NCBI RefSeq assembly: GCF_020711235.1 | Contig: NZ_JAJFAV010000003.1 | Span: 62,001 to 126,000 of the forward strand | DNA from: Hymenobacter sp. 15J16-1T3B | GTDB lineage: Bacteria; Bacteroidota; Bacteroidia; Cytophagales; Hymenobacteraceae | Length of the DNA: 64,000 bases | Reading direction: 5' to 3' | Notes under the pieces: model-generated | The model's database searches: none | What the model was told of the DNA's origin: nothing | The model's input: only the letters and a program-made list of their open reading frames with translations | Shown here: positions 25,772 through 33,568 of the stretch, piece by piece | Position numbering within the stretch: position 1 is the stretch's first letter | How the letters are laid out: each line of letters begins with the position of its first letter | Program-made: the position numbers and the translations under genes

Positions 25772-27448
25772 TTACTCGACCACTACGCGGCCGCGGTAGG
25801 CGCGCCCATGAGCGTCGGCGGCGCGCAGGGAGTAGAGGCCGGCGGGCAGGCCGCGCACGGAAATAGCGCCGGCGGCCACGGTTGCGGTGCGGGCGACGCG
25901 GCCTAGCGCGTCGAGCAGCTGCACGCGGGTGCCGGCGGGCAGGACGGGCAGGTGCAGCTGGTCAGTGGCGGGCGAGGGATAGAGGGCGAGGGGCTGGGTA
26001 GCGGTGGCGGCGCGCGTGGGCAACGCGGCGCCGGCGAGGCGGGACTTGAAGTAGCCTGGAGGGGTGGAAGTGGACAGGCTCAGCGGGCCGAAGGCGCAGG
26101 TTTGCTCGAAGGTGCCAAACACCAGGGCGTCGCCGTTGGCAGCGAAGCTGAGCTGGTGGCCGGAGTCGGTGCCGGGGCCGCCGGCCTGCTGCACCCAGCG
26201 TACCTGGCCCTGGGGCGTGTAGGCCGCCAGCAGCACGTCAGCGCCGCCGGTGGTGGTAAGGGATAAGCTACCCACCTGGGCCGGGCCACCCAGGTTACCG
26301 ACCGTGTAGGGGTTGTCGGCGTTGTCGAGGGCTACGTAGTTGTAAGCATCGGGGCCGGGGCTACCGATGGTGCGGACCCATTGCAGTGCGCCCTGGGGTG
26401 AGTATTTGACCAGGAAGCCGTCGAGGCCGCCGCTGCCGGGCAGGCTCGCCGCGTCGAAGCTAGCGGAGCCGTTGAAAAAGCCCGCCGCGTACACGTTGCC
26501 GACCGCGTCGACCTGAGCGCTGTAGATGCGGTCTTCGCCGGTGCCGCCGCCTTGCCGGGCCCACTGGAAGGCGCCCTGCGCGTCGAATCTGGCGACGAGC
26601 ACATCGTTCAGGCCGGTGGGCGTGAGGGTAGCGCCGCTGAACACGGCCCGCTGGTTGAAGACGTTGTGCAAGACGACTTCGCCGGCTGGCGTCACGGCTA
26701 TGCCAGGTGTGTACCAGGTAACCGTGCCGGTGCTGCTCAGCCGTTCGAGGTGAAAAGCGTGGGAAAGGGACTGAACTGCGCCGGTCGCGGCCGACACACG
26801 GGCCAGAAATACGCCTATTAGCGGCGTGCTGCCGGCCGGGTACGTGATAGAGGTGGGACCGATGGTCAGGGTCGAAGTGTACAATCCTGACACGTAGACG
26901 CTCCCGGTGGCGTCGAGTCCAATGGCCTGGGCCGACACGCCGCTAGCACTGCTCTGCTGCGCCCACTGGGCAATACCCTGGGGCGAGAAGCGCACCACAA
27001 ACAGCCGGCTGCTGGTTCCACTGGAGTTGCTGAGCGTCACGCCATTGCCCAGGGCAATGGCGTTGGTGAAATGGCCAGTGACGAACACGTTGCCAGCCGC
27101 GTCAACGGCAACCGCGTAGACCCCCTCATTGCCAGGGGTACTAAACGGGACCACCCAATCCAGCGCGCCGGTGGGCGTAAATTTGGCCACGTAGCCGTCG
27201 TTGCCGCCTTGGTTGGGGAGGACCGTGCCGCCCACCGAGGTGGTGGTGGTGAAGATACCAGCCACGTACAGGTTGCCGGCCGCATCGTACACCGAGCGGT
27301 AGGGGCTGGGGGAAGTGAGGCCCAGGCTGACGGCGTCCGACCAAGCTGGGGCCGCATTCTGGGCCGAGCTCAACATAGATAGAAGCAGTAGCAGCACGAG
27401 CAGCAGGCGCCGAAGAGGGGCAGCCGACGAAGTAGGATTAAGTCTCAT
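25772..27448 (-). CDS. T9SS-exported repeat protein (SBBP-like repeats), paralogue 3
   Basis: A 558-residue protein with signal peptide (RRLLLVLLLLLSMLSSAQ), SBBP-like repeats (DAAGNLYVAGIF, DAAGNVFVTGHF, ALQWVRTIGSPG) and a C-terminal type A sorting domain (ALYPSPATDQLHLPVLP to GRVVVE). The sorting domain has YPSP in place of the usual YPNP. Order of repeats and spacing match paralogues 1 and 2, so they come from tandem duplication; the 188-residue protein gene now separates it from the other two. Downstream repeats include a single weak unit near the Cys in TCAFGPLSL. Confidence 0.88.
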   Translation of the reverse strand: MRLNPTSSAAPLRRLLLVLLLLLSMLSSAQNAAPAWSDAVSLGLTSPSPYRSVYDAAGNLYVAGIFTTTTSVGGTVLPNQGGNDGYVAKFTPTGALDWVVPFSTPGNEGVYAVAVDAAGNVFVTGHFTNAIALGNGVTLSNSSGTSSRLFVVRFSPQGIAQWAQQSSASGVSAQAIGLDATGSVYVSGLYTSTLTIGPTSITYPAGSTPLIGVFLARVSAATGAVQSLSHAFHLERLSSTGTVTWYTPGIAVTPAGEVVLHNVFNQRAVFSGATLTPTGLNDVLVARFDAQGAFQWARQGGGTGEDRIYSAQVDAVGNVYAAGFFNGSASFDAASLPGSGGLDGFLVKYSPQGALQWVRTIGSPGPDAYNYVALDNADNPYTVGNLGGPAQVGSLSLTTTGGADVLLAAYTPQGQVRWVQQAGGPGTDSGHQLSFAANGDALVFGTFEQTCAFGPLSLSTSTPPGYFKSRLAGAALPTRAATATQPLALYPSPATDQLHLPVLPAGTRVQLLDALGRVARTATVAAGAISVRGLPAGLYSLRAADAHGRAYRGRVVVE

Positions 27449-27456
27449 AGGAAGAA

Positions 27457-27926
27457 TCAGGCGCTGAATAGCCCTTCGGGGGTTTGGCGGATAAGGCTGA
27501 GGGTGGCCAGCGTATCGAGCAGGGGCTGCACTTTCTCGGGCTTGAGGCGCTTGAAGCGGGCGGCTACCTGGGCGGCGCTGAGGGGCTGGGCGGCCTGCTG
27601 GAGGGCGTCGCGCAGGGCTTGCATCTGCTGGGCCAGCTCGGCGGGGAAAGGCGGGGGTTGGGTGACGGGCTGGTCAGCGGCCAACTTGGCCTCAATAGCC
27701 TGCCGGGTGGGCGTGGTCAGCGTAATGACCTGCTGCTCGGGGCCTGGTAGGCGGGGCGCAGGTAGCGCACGAGGCCGGTGGCTTCCTCGCGGGCGCGCTC
27801 GTGGTTGAGGCGCACGAGGCGCTGGAGCAGCTCGGCATCGGGCAGGTCGTGGGTGGCTGCGGGGAAATCAGGGTAATCGAAATAATCTTTATCGATATGG
27901 ATAGATTTCATAGTTATGGTAATCAA
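27457..27926 (-). pseudogene. C-terminal remnant of an MmeI-like (type IIL) restriction-methylation gene, frameshifted
   Basis: Two adjacent minus-strand frames belong together. The first reads LPDAELLQRLVRLNHERAR and LVRYLRPAYQAP, a sequence typical of the C-terminus of MmeI-like restriction-methyltransferases. It then breaks. One base more in the C4 run at about 27738-27741 would restore EQQVITLTTPTRQAIEAKLA, which runs straight into the second frame (AADQPVTQ to TPEGLFSA). The second frame has a winged-helix-like ending (LSAAQVAARFKRLKPEKVQPL). The upstream part of the first frame (MKSIHIDKDYFDYPDF) is AT-rich and may come from the insertion junction. The homopolymer break could be a sequencing error, but the missing gene centre shows the locus is broken anyway. 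Confidence 0.7.
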
Positions 27927-28512
27927 GGTATAACTGAGAAATAGAATGCTTTACAATTTTTAAATCAGCTTGGAATAATTGACGCGCTCCAAAATCAAGT
28001 TCAGCGTGATGATTAGGGCATAAAACAATCATGTTAGCAGTGATATCAGGACCGCCGTGAGGGTTTCCTAAAGGTTTAATATGGTGCCCTTCCGCGTAGC
28101 GTTCCTTTGTATTCAAGACGATACTATGCTCGCAAATTTGACACCGGTATTGGTATAAACGCTTTAGTTCGTGAGCAAGGGTGCTGTCTCTAATGACTCG
28201 TAACGTCACCTGAATGGCATACTTCGATTCAGGCTCCGCTACATCAGAAGCAGGTGTATCAAATTGCTGATAGTTTCTTAATGCCCATATGCCTTTACCC
28301 AAGCCTTCTACCGAATAAAAAAGGTCTGGCTGTCCTGGACCATGATTCGCAGAATGAGACGAATGCGTCTCAATAGTGCGACGGACTGTGGCTTTCCATT
28401 GAGGAGAGAGGGGTTCAGGTCTGATACGCTCAATCTCTTCATACAAATCAGTGTAAGAAGCTAAGCCGCCTAGATTATCAAAAGCCTTTACAATGTATTC
28501 AAGCCAAGTCAT
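27889..28512 (-). CDS. HNH endonuclease with N-terminal winged-helix-like domain
   Basis: A 207-residue nuclease. Residues 1-80 resemble the helix-turn-helix modules found at the front of restriction nucleases (LGGLASYTDLYEEIERIRPE, GKGIWALRNYQQ). The C-terminal half is an HNH/McrA domain: CQIC, then EGHHIKPLGNPHGGPD and LCPNHHAELDFG, so the His-His catalytic pair and four zinc-type Cys/His positions are intact. The gene is clearly AT-richer than the surrounding DNA, a sign of transfer. It occupies the place where the middle of an MmeI-like gene would be, and its 3' end overlaps the start of the C-terminal remnant. A role as a restriction enzyme or mobile-element nuclease is inferred. Confidence 0.88.
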   Translation of the reverse strand: MTWLEYIVKAFDNLGGLASYTDLYEEIERIRPEPLSPQWKATVRRTIETHSSHSANHGPGQPDLFYSVEGLGKGIWALRNYQQFDTPASDVAEPESKYAIQVTLRVIRDSTLAHELKRLYQYRCQICEHSIVLNTKERYAEGHHIKPLGNPHGGPDITANMIVLCPNHHAELDFGARQLFQADLKIVKHSISQLYLDYHNYEIYPYR

Positions 28513-28552
28513 AGCTGTAGTGTCGGTTTTGGGAATGAGGGAGGATCAAATT

Positions 28553-28957
28553 TTAAGCGGCTAAACTAAATAAACCCTGCTGGCGGGCGGCGTGCATCAT
28601 CTGCTCCCACTTCACGGAGCCGCGCACGGCGTGGCCTTTGCGGCGCTTTTCGGCGGGCAGGCCCAGCTCGGCCCGCTCCGACTTCTGCTGCTGGTCGGGG
28701 GTGTCGGTGCCCTGCTTGGTTTCGAAGATAAAGCAACCGCGCTTGTAGAGGTCGATGCGGCCGGTGCTCTTCTTGCTGCCGTCGCGGAACTCCACGGCGC
28801 GCTCGAGCACGTATTGGTCCTGCTGCGGATTGTCGGTGGTGGGGTCGGGGCGGAGCACGCCCAGCAGGTCGCAGAGGTCTTGCAGGAACAGGCCGTAGTT
28901 GGCGCGCTCGGCCCCGCCGGCCGGGCGCCAGCGGGCTTCAAACTCGGGGTAAGTCAC
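28553..28957 (-). pseudogene. N-terminal remnant of an MmeI-like (type IIL) restriction enzyme, nuclease motif intact
   Basis: A 134-residue frame starting with GTG at 28957. It matches the N-terminal nuclease domain of MmeI-like enzymes: GGAERANYGLFLQDLCDLLG, then GRIDLYKRGCFIFETKQG. The PD-ExK motif has the MmeI spacing D69-x9-E79-x-K81, so the catalytic site is complete. The frame stops with GLFSLAA just after KWEQMMHAARQQ, where a full enzyme would continue into methylase and target-recognition domains. An intact protein of this family is about 900 residues. The remnant could still be translated and could cut DNA unguided, but this is more likely a decayed gene. Confidence 0.75.
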
Positions 28958-29430
28958 GGGTAATTGAGGCTAGGCAATGGGGGGCGGAAGATAGAAGGAT
29001 TTGGCCTGATTAAGCGCCATTTCGCCCTGGCTTCGGTCGTTTGGTGGTGCGCTGCCGCGCGCCTCACCCCCCGGCCCCCTCTCCGAAAAGGAGAGGGGGA
29101 GCCGGACGATTGTTGGGAGGCTCACGTCCCCGGCTTCGCTTGATGCGCGGCTTGAAAAGGATGGGGGCGGGAAAGTTTAGGGGCAGGGGCGGGTTACTTC
29201 CCGCGCCCCGCCGGTATGTAAAGCACCAAGGGCGCCGCTGGTGCCTTGGGCTTTACCCGCGGGCCGGTACTCTGAGTGCCGGCCGCCCCACAGCTGCCGC
29301 CGCAGGTTTTCGTCGCGAAGAAAACCCAGCGGCCGGCGCACCGCCCCCACGCAAGGTCGCGAGTTGCGGCGGGGCGGATCGGCGGGGCGCTACGGCCCGG
29401 GTGCATCCATCCCACCAAGACTGTACTGTT
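28958..29430. other. Leader region of 473 bp with hairpins, upstream of the vWA gene
   Basis: Contains a hairpin at 29071-29105 (GGCCCCCTCTCC pairing with GGAGAGGGGG, GAAA loop), a stem GTAAAGC/GCTTTAC with an inner CCAAGG/CCTTGG at 29218-29256, and a further stem GCCGGCCGC/GCGGCCGGC at 29278-29337. No gene is recognised. The first resembles interspersed hairpins common in GC-rich genomes; the last two may be structured mRNA leader. Confidence 0.5.
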
Positions 29431-31065
29431 ATGACTCTGAACCGCTTGCGGCCCCTGCGGGGGCTGCTGCTGGCGGCTGCGCTATTGTCTGCCTGCAGCC
29501 AGCAATACTCCACCGAAAAACAAGAGGTGCCCGCGGCGTACGGGCTGAGCCGCGAGGCTGCGGCCGATGCCAACGCTGAAGCACCCGCCTTACCGGGTAC
29601 TGCCGATACGGCCCCGGCTCGCCGCGAGAATTACGCCGTGGTGCACGAAAACGCCTTCCTCGACGCCCGGCACAACCCGCTGAGCACCTTCGCCATCGAC
29701 GTGGACCGGGCCAGCTACGCCAACGTGCGCCGCTTCCTCACCCAGAACCGGCAGCTGCCCCCGCCCGACGCGGTGCGGCTAGAGGAGCTGGTGAATTACT
29801 TCCCGTACCAGTACCCGCAGCCCCGCACCGGCCCGGCCTCGCTCAACGCCGAGGTGGCCGCCTGCCCCTGGAACCCCGCCCACCAGCTGGTTCTGGTGGG
29901 GGTGCAGGGCAAGGAAGTGGCGGCGGAACACCTGCCGCCGGCCAACCTGGTGTTTCTGCTCGACGTGTCGGGCTCGATGAACGAGCCGCAGAAGCTGCCC
30001 CTGCTGAAAGAGTCGTTGCGGCTGCTGGTGCAGGAGCGGCTGCGGCCCCAGGATTACGTGAGCATCGTGGTGTACGCCGGCGCCGCGGGCGTGGTGCTGC
30101 CGCCCACTTCCGGTGCCGCGCCCGAAGCCATTCTGCGTGCCCTCGACGGGCTGGAGGCCGGTGGCTCCACGGCCGGCGGCGAGGGGCTGCGGCTGGCCTA
30201 CCAGCTTGCGCAGGAGCACCGCCGGCCCGGCGGCAACAACCGCATCATCCTCGCTACCGACGGCGACTTCAACGTGGGCGAGCAAAGCGACGCCGACATG
30301 GAGCGGCTGATTACCCAGGAGCGCGGATCGGGCGTGTTTTTGTCGGTGCTGGGCTTTGGCGAAGGCAACCTGCAGGACAGCAAAATGGAGCTGCTGGCCG
30401 ATAAGGGCAACGGCAACTACGCCTACATCTACCAGCTGGGCGAGGCCCGGCGGGTGCTGGTGCAGCAGTTCGGCGGCACCTTGTTCACCCTGGCCAAGGA
30501 CGTGAAAGTGCAGGTGGAGTTCAACCCCACGCTGGTGCGCGAGTACCGCCTGCTGGGCTACGAAAACCGCCTGCTGGCCGCCGAGGACTTCAACGATGAC
30601 CGCAAAGACGCCGGCGAGCTGGGCGCGGGCCAGCAGGTTACGGCCCTCTACGAAGTGGTGCCCGTGGGCGCACCCGCCACCGCCGGCCGCCCCGCCGTTG
30701 ACCCGCTGAAGTACCAGACCCCGGTCAGCCCCTCCGCGGCCGGCGGCTGCCAGGAGCTGCTCACCGTGAAGCTGCGCTACCAAGAGCCGCAGGGCAGCCC
30801 GAGCAAGCTGCTGACCCTGCCTGTGCGCGGCACCCGCTTCGACGAACCCATTGCCCAGGCTTCAGACAACCTGCGCTGGGCGGCCGCGGTGGCGCAGTTC
30901 GGGCTGCTGCTGCGCGGTTCGCAGCACCGCGGCGAAGCCAGCTGGGCCAGCACCGCCGAGCTGGCCCGCAGCGCGAACGGGCCGGACACCGACGGGGCCC
31001 AGGCCGAGTTTCGGCAGCTGGTGCAGCAGGCCGCCGCGCTGGGCGGTGAAACGGCCACACGCTGA
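29431..31065 (+). CDS. von Willebrand factor A domain lipoprotein, YfbK-like
   Basis: A 544-residue lipoprotein. The start at 29431 gives a lipobox LSAC (Cys about 22). An N-terminal vWF-like domain (NPLSTFAIDVDRASYANVRR) is followed by a vWA domain with the MIDAS motif DVSGSMNEP, a metal-site Thr in the GGSTAGGEGL region and ATDGDFNVG, then a C-terminal DUF3520-like domain (LVREYRLLGYENR, YEVVPVG). Domain order and length match the YfbK family of unknown function. It should sit in the periplasm or outer membrane facing the periplasm. The long leader carries several hairpins. Confidence 0.9.
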   Translation: MTLNRLRPLRGLLLAAALLSACSQQYSTEKQEVPAAYGLSREAAADANAEAPALPGTADTAPARRENYAVVHENAFLDARHNPLSTFAIDVDRASYANVRRFLTQNRQLPPPDAVRLEELVNYFPYQYPQPRTGPASLNAEVAACPWNPAHQLVLVGVQGKEVAAEHLPPANLVFLLDVSGSMNEPQKLPLLKESLRLLVQERLRPQDYVSIVVYAGAAGVVLPPTSGAAPEAILRALDGLEAGGSTAGGEGLRLAYQLAQEHRRPGGNNRIILATDGDFNVGEQSDADMERLITQERGSGVFLSVLGFGEGNLQDSKMELLADKGNGNYAYIYQLGEARRVLVQQFGGTLFTLAKDVKVQVEFNPTLVREYRLLGYENRLLAAEDFNDDRKDAGELGAGQQVTALYEVVPVGAPATAGRPAVDPLKYQTPVSPSAAGGCQELLTVKLRYQEPQGSPSKLLTLPVRGTRFDEPIAQASDNLRWAAAVAQFGLLLRGSQHRGEASWASTAELARSANGPDTDGAQAEFRQLVQQAAALGGETATR

Positions 31066-31150
31066 GACCGGTGTGTGCGTGGATGGTGCCGTTAGAAAGC
31101 TCTGGCCCGCGCGGCAGTAACACCCGCGTGCAACTTTGCCCAAAGGCGGC

Positions 31151-31245
31151 GGCCACCCCGCCGGTCCTCTCGAACGGCCCAACCAGGCCGTCATGTCGAG
31201 CTTGTCGAGACATCTCGCGTGCTGACGCCAGATAGTATCTTACCC
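31151..31245 (+). repeat. Left 95-bp inverted repeat of the GIY-YIG cassette
   Basis: Begins GGCCACCCCGCCGG and ends ATCTTACCC; exact reverse complement of 31539-31633. The final bases include the stop codon of the GIY-YIG gene. Confidence 0.9.
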
Positions 31246-31536
31246 TTTCCAAGTACGCGGGTCGATTGGTTCCCAGCTTGGATTCAACGTGCCAATCAGC
31301 CATTCCTTCTTGGTCCGGCGCCAATTCTTGAGCTGCTTCTCCCGGGCAATAGCTTGCGCAGCATCCGGGCTACTTTCAAAGTACACCAACAAGTTGCATT
31401 GGTAGCGGCCGGTAAACTTGCCAGCATCACCCAGCCCTTGGCCGTGCTCGTATAGACGCCGCTCTAAATCATTGGTCACGCCGATGTAAAGCACCGTACG
31501 GGCCGGATTGCTGAGTATATAGACGACATAGCTCAT
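31240..31536 (-). CDS. GIY-YIG nuclease family protein (UPF0213/YhbQ-like)
   Basis: A 98-residue single-domain nuclease. The signature is VVYILSNPARTVLYIGVTND, with both halves (YVYIL and YIGVT) in place; the catalytic Arg is in LERRLYEHG and the Glu in AIAREKQLKNW. Length equals the small UPF0213/YhbQ class, which cleaves branched or single-stranded DNA. The start at 31536 lies just inside the right inverted repeat and the stop reaches into the left one. It therefore appears to travel with the repeats. Whether it acts on its own repeats is open. Confidence 0.92.
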   Translation of the reverse strand: MSYVVYILSNPARTVLYIGVTNDLERRLYEHGQGLGDAGKFTGRYQCNLLVYFESSPDAAQAIAREKQLKNWRRTKKEWLIGTLNPSWEPIDPRTWKG

Positions 31537-31538
31537 GC

Positions 31539-31633
31539 GGGTAAGATACTATCTGGCGTCAGCACGCGAGATGTCTCGACAAGCTCGACATGACGGCCTG
31601 GTTGGGCCGTTCGAGAGGACCGGCGGGGTGGCC
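31539..31633 (-). repeat. Right 95-bp inverted repeat of the GIY-YIG cassette
   Basis: Exact reverse complement of 31151-31245; begins GGGTAAGATACTATC and ends GGCGGGGTGGCC. Confidence 0.9.
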
Positions 31634-31643
31634 AATCGACGTA

Positions 31644-31753
31644 GCGGCGGGTCGGGTTTGTGCCGTGTTCGAGCAATGACGCTTGCGGAGTATTCCCGCC
31701 GCATACGGGCTAGGACGCCCGCGGGGTATTTCTGCCGCGTTCGGGCTAGGGCG
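31644..31753 (+). repeat. Three degenerate tandem units of about 36 bp
   Basis: Units at 31644-31681, 31682-31717 and 31718-31753 share the pattern GGNGTATTYCNGCCGC followed by a TTCGGGCTAGGNCG-like end. They abut without spacers, so this is not a CRISPR array. A fourth, poorer unit may follow. They lie directly beside the right cassette arm. Confidence 0.55.
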
Positions 31754-31888
31754 CTACCCGGCTGTTGCCCTCCTCGCTAGTAGGACGACATGATTGACAC
31801 GACGTTGTTTTCTCGGGTGAGGAAGGGCGCGCACGGCATAGCCGGGGCAGGGGCACTCAGCCGTTGGCAGTGAGCCGATGAGAATAAA

Positions 31889-31922
31889 AAAGCCGGGCCA
31901 CTGCATGCAGCGGCCCGGCTTT
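31889..31922 (-). terminator. Terminator after the anti-sigma gene
   Basis: AAAGCCGGGCC (31889-31899) pairs with GGCCCGGCTTT (31912-31922); on the minus strand a T-rich run (from AATAAAAA) follows. Confidence 0.85.
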
Positions 31923-31941
31923 GGGTATGTAAAGGTGGGGC

Positions 31942-32811
31942 TTAGTTCATCTGGCCCATCACCGTCAGCGCGGCCAGCGTGGGGGTGGGGTGGCCGCCGG
32001 CGTCTTCCAGGGTCACGGCAAAGGCCTGGGCGCTGGGAATGTCCTTCATGCGCTGCAGACTGTCGCCGGTGGCGGTGGTTTGCGCCAGCATGCCGGCATC
32101 CAGGGGTTTGCCGCGGTCCATGGCCCAGAGCTGGTACTGCTTGCCGGCGGGCGCGGGCGGCAGGCTCTTCACGTCCACGTACACGCGGCGGCTGACGGGG
32201 TTGTACATCACCCGGGCGCGGGCGCCGGGCGCCTGGGGCGTGCCGGTCATCACCACCATGCGGAACTGCTCGTCGCGCAGCACCCCGATTTCCTGGGTGC
32301 GGGCGGCCAGGCTTTTCTCCACGGCTTGGGTGGCGGCGGCGTAGCGGGCCTGCTCGGCCTGGGCCAGCACCAGCTGGTTTTCGGATTGCTGCCAGCGGCT
32401 ATAGAACAGCCAGTTGGCGCCCAGGCTCAGCAGCAGGGCCACCGAGGCGGCAATGGCCAGCCAGCGGAAGCCGTTGCCGGCGGGTTCGGGGGCGGGCAGG
32501 GTGCGCACCACGGCTTCGGGGCCCGGAGCTTCGTAGCGCGGGGCGGGTTCGGGAGCCGCCGCGGCGGCCGGTGCTTGCGGGCGAATGGCTTGCTGGAAGT
32601 TGCCGAGCACCCGTTCGCGCATATCGGCGGGCGGCGTCACGGCGTGGGCTTCGGCGTAAAGGCCCAGGGCGCGCTGCACGGTGGTCAGCTCCGCCCGGAT
32701 GGCCGGGTGTTCCGCGGCCAGCCGCTCCACCTCGGCCGCCTCGGCCGGGGAAAGCTGCTGCAGCGCGTACAGCTCAAGTTGGCCCGATTCGATGTATTCC
32801 TCGATGTTCAC
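31942..32811 (-). CDS. Anti-sigma factor, RskA-like
   Basis: A 289-residue single-pass membrane protein. Residues 1-100 form the cytoplasmic anti-sigma domain (MNIEEYIESGQLELYALQQL, SPAEAAEVERLAAEHPAIR); a Pro/Ala linker leads to a transmembrane helix at about 117-137 (WLAIAASVALLLSLGANWLF). A coiled coil (about 140-175) and an RskA-type C-terminal domain (RVYVDVKSLPPAPAGKQYQLWA) lie in the periplasm. It follows the ECF sigma gene by 8 bp and should hold that sigma factor until an envelope signal triggers release by proteolysis. The zinc HxxxCxxC motif is absent. Confidence 0.92.
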   Translation of the reverse strand: MNIEEYIESGQLELYALQQLSPAEAAEVERLAAEHPAIRAELTTVQRALGLYAEAHAVTPPADMRERVLGNFQQAIRPQAPAAAAAPEPAPRYEAPGPEAVVRTLPAPEPAGNGFRWLAIAASVALLLSLGANWLFYSRWQQSENQLVLAQAEQARYAAATQAVEKSLAARTQEIGVLRDEQFRMVVMTGTPQAPGARARVMYNPVSRRVYVDVKSLPPAPAGKQYQLWAMDRGKPLDAGMLAQTTATGDSLQRMKDIPSAQAFAVTLEDAGGHPTPTLAALTVMGQMN

Positions 32812-32819
32812 AGCTCAGG

Positions 32820-33374
32820 TTATCGGATCAGGGTGGAGAGGACTTTGATGGCGGCGCGGGCGCGGGTTTTCACTGTACCTAAGGGCATGTTCAACTCTTC
32901 GGCTACCTCGCTCTGGGTGTAGCCTTCGAAATACAGCAAGTCGACAATTTGGCGCTGCTCGGGGTTCAATTGGCGCGTAAGCTCCTGCAGCCCGATGTGC
33001 TCGGGCCGGAAGGAATCGACGGCGGGTTGGCGCTCGGCAGGACTCTCGTCCAGTGGCTGGCTGTGAGAACTTACGCGGTACTGGCGGGAGCGGATTTTGT
33101 CGATGGCTAAATTTCGGCACACGTTCAGCACCCACGTAAACAAGCGCCCTTTCGAGGCGTCGTAGCTCTGAAACGAATGCCAGATTTTCACCATCGCCTC
33201 CTGCAGCACGTCTTCGGCGTCTTCCTCGCGGCGCACGATGCGCAGAATGACGCCGTAGAGCGCGGCCGAGTAATTGTCGTAGAACTCCGTCATGGCGGCC
33301 TCGTCCTGGGCGCGCAGCCGGGCTACGAGTTGCTGTTCGGCGGCGGGGGGCGACTCGGGTAGCAAACTGGTCAC
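32820..33374 (-). CDS. ECF-family RNA polymerase sigma factor
   Basis: A 184-residue ECF sigma factor. The start is taken as the GTG at 33374 (MTSLLPESPP), which removes a non-conserved extension. Region 2 is at about 25-100 (YSAALYGVILRIVRREEDAEDVLQEAMVKIW, shown here in part: DAEDVLQEAMVKIW) and region 4 at about 130-180 (FEGYTQSEVAEELNMPLGTV). The anti-sigma gene follows immediately, so they form one unit. The group resembles sigma-K/RskA pairs. Target promoters are unknown, though autoregulation is usual. Confidence 0.93.
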   Translation of the reverse strand: MTSLLPESPPAAEQQLVARLRAQDEAAMTEFYDNYSAALYGVILRIVRREEDAEDVLQEAMVKIWHSFQSYDASKGRLFTWVLNVCRNLAIDKIRSRQYRVSSHSQPLDESPAERQPAVDSFRPEHIGLQELTRQLNPEQRQIVDLLYFEGYTQSEVAEELNMPLGTVKTRARAAIKVLSTLIR

Positions 33375-33568
33375 GGTGTGGGAAGTAGGGCCGCCGCCGC
33401 GCCGGAGTGGGTGCGGGCCGGGGCCGGTCAAAAGTAAGGACAAAACGCAGACGGCAAGGGCAGGGCGGCCAACCCGGAGAGCAAAGAGTCGGTTATAGGA
33501 AGCAGCCGCGCGCTTTCCGCGTACGTACTTCCGGGGTTGCCGTTGCACTCCGATTTGCACTTTTGCCC

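Larger units (their letters stand above)
31151..31633. mobile_element. 483-bp cassette: GIY-YIG gene between perfect 95-bp inverted repeats
   Basis: The left arm 31151-31245 and right arm 31539-31633 are perfect inverted copies over 95 bp. The 293 bp between them is almost exactly the GIY-YIG gene, whose stop codon lies inside the left arm. Each arm includes the palindromic REP-like core GTCATGTCGAGC...TCGAGACATCTCG. No target duplication is obvious at the outer ends. The layout resembles a non-autonomous or nuclease-driven mobile unit; mobility is inferred. Confidence 0.75.

Noticed and set aside
29041-29430. Extension of the vWA protein frame by 130 codons upstream.
   Set aside because: The region is hairpin-rich spacer and the lipoprotein signal starts at 29431.
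31644-31753. Possible CRISPR array because of 36-bp units.
   Set aside because: Units abut without unique spacers, are degenerate, and no cas gene is near.
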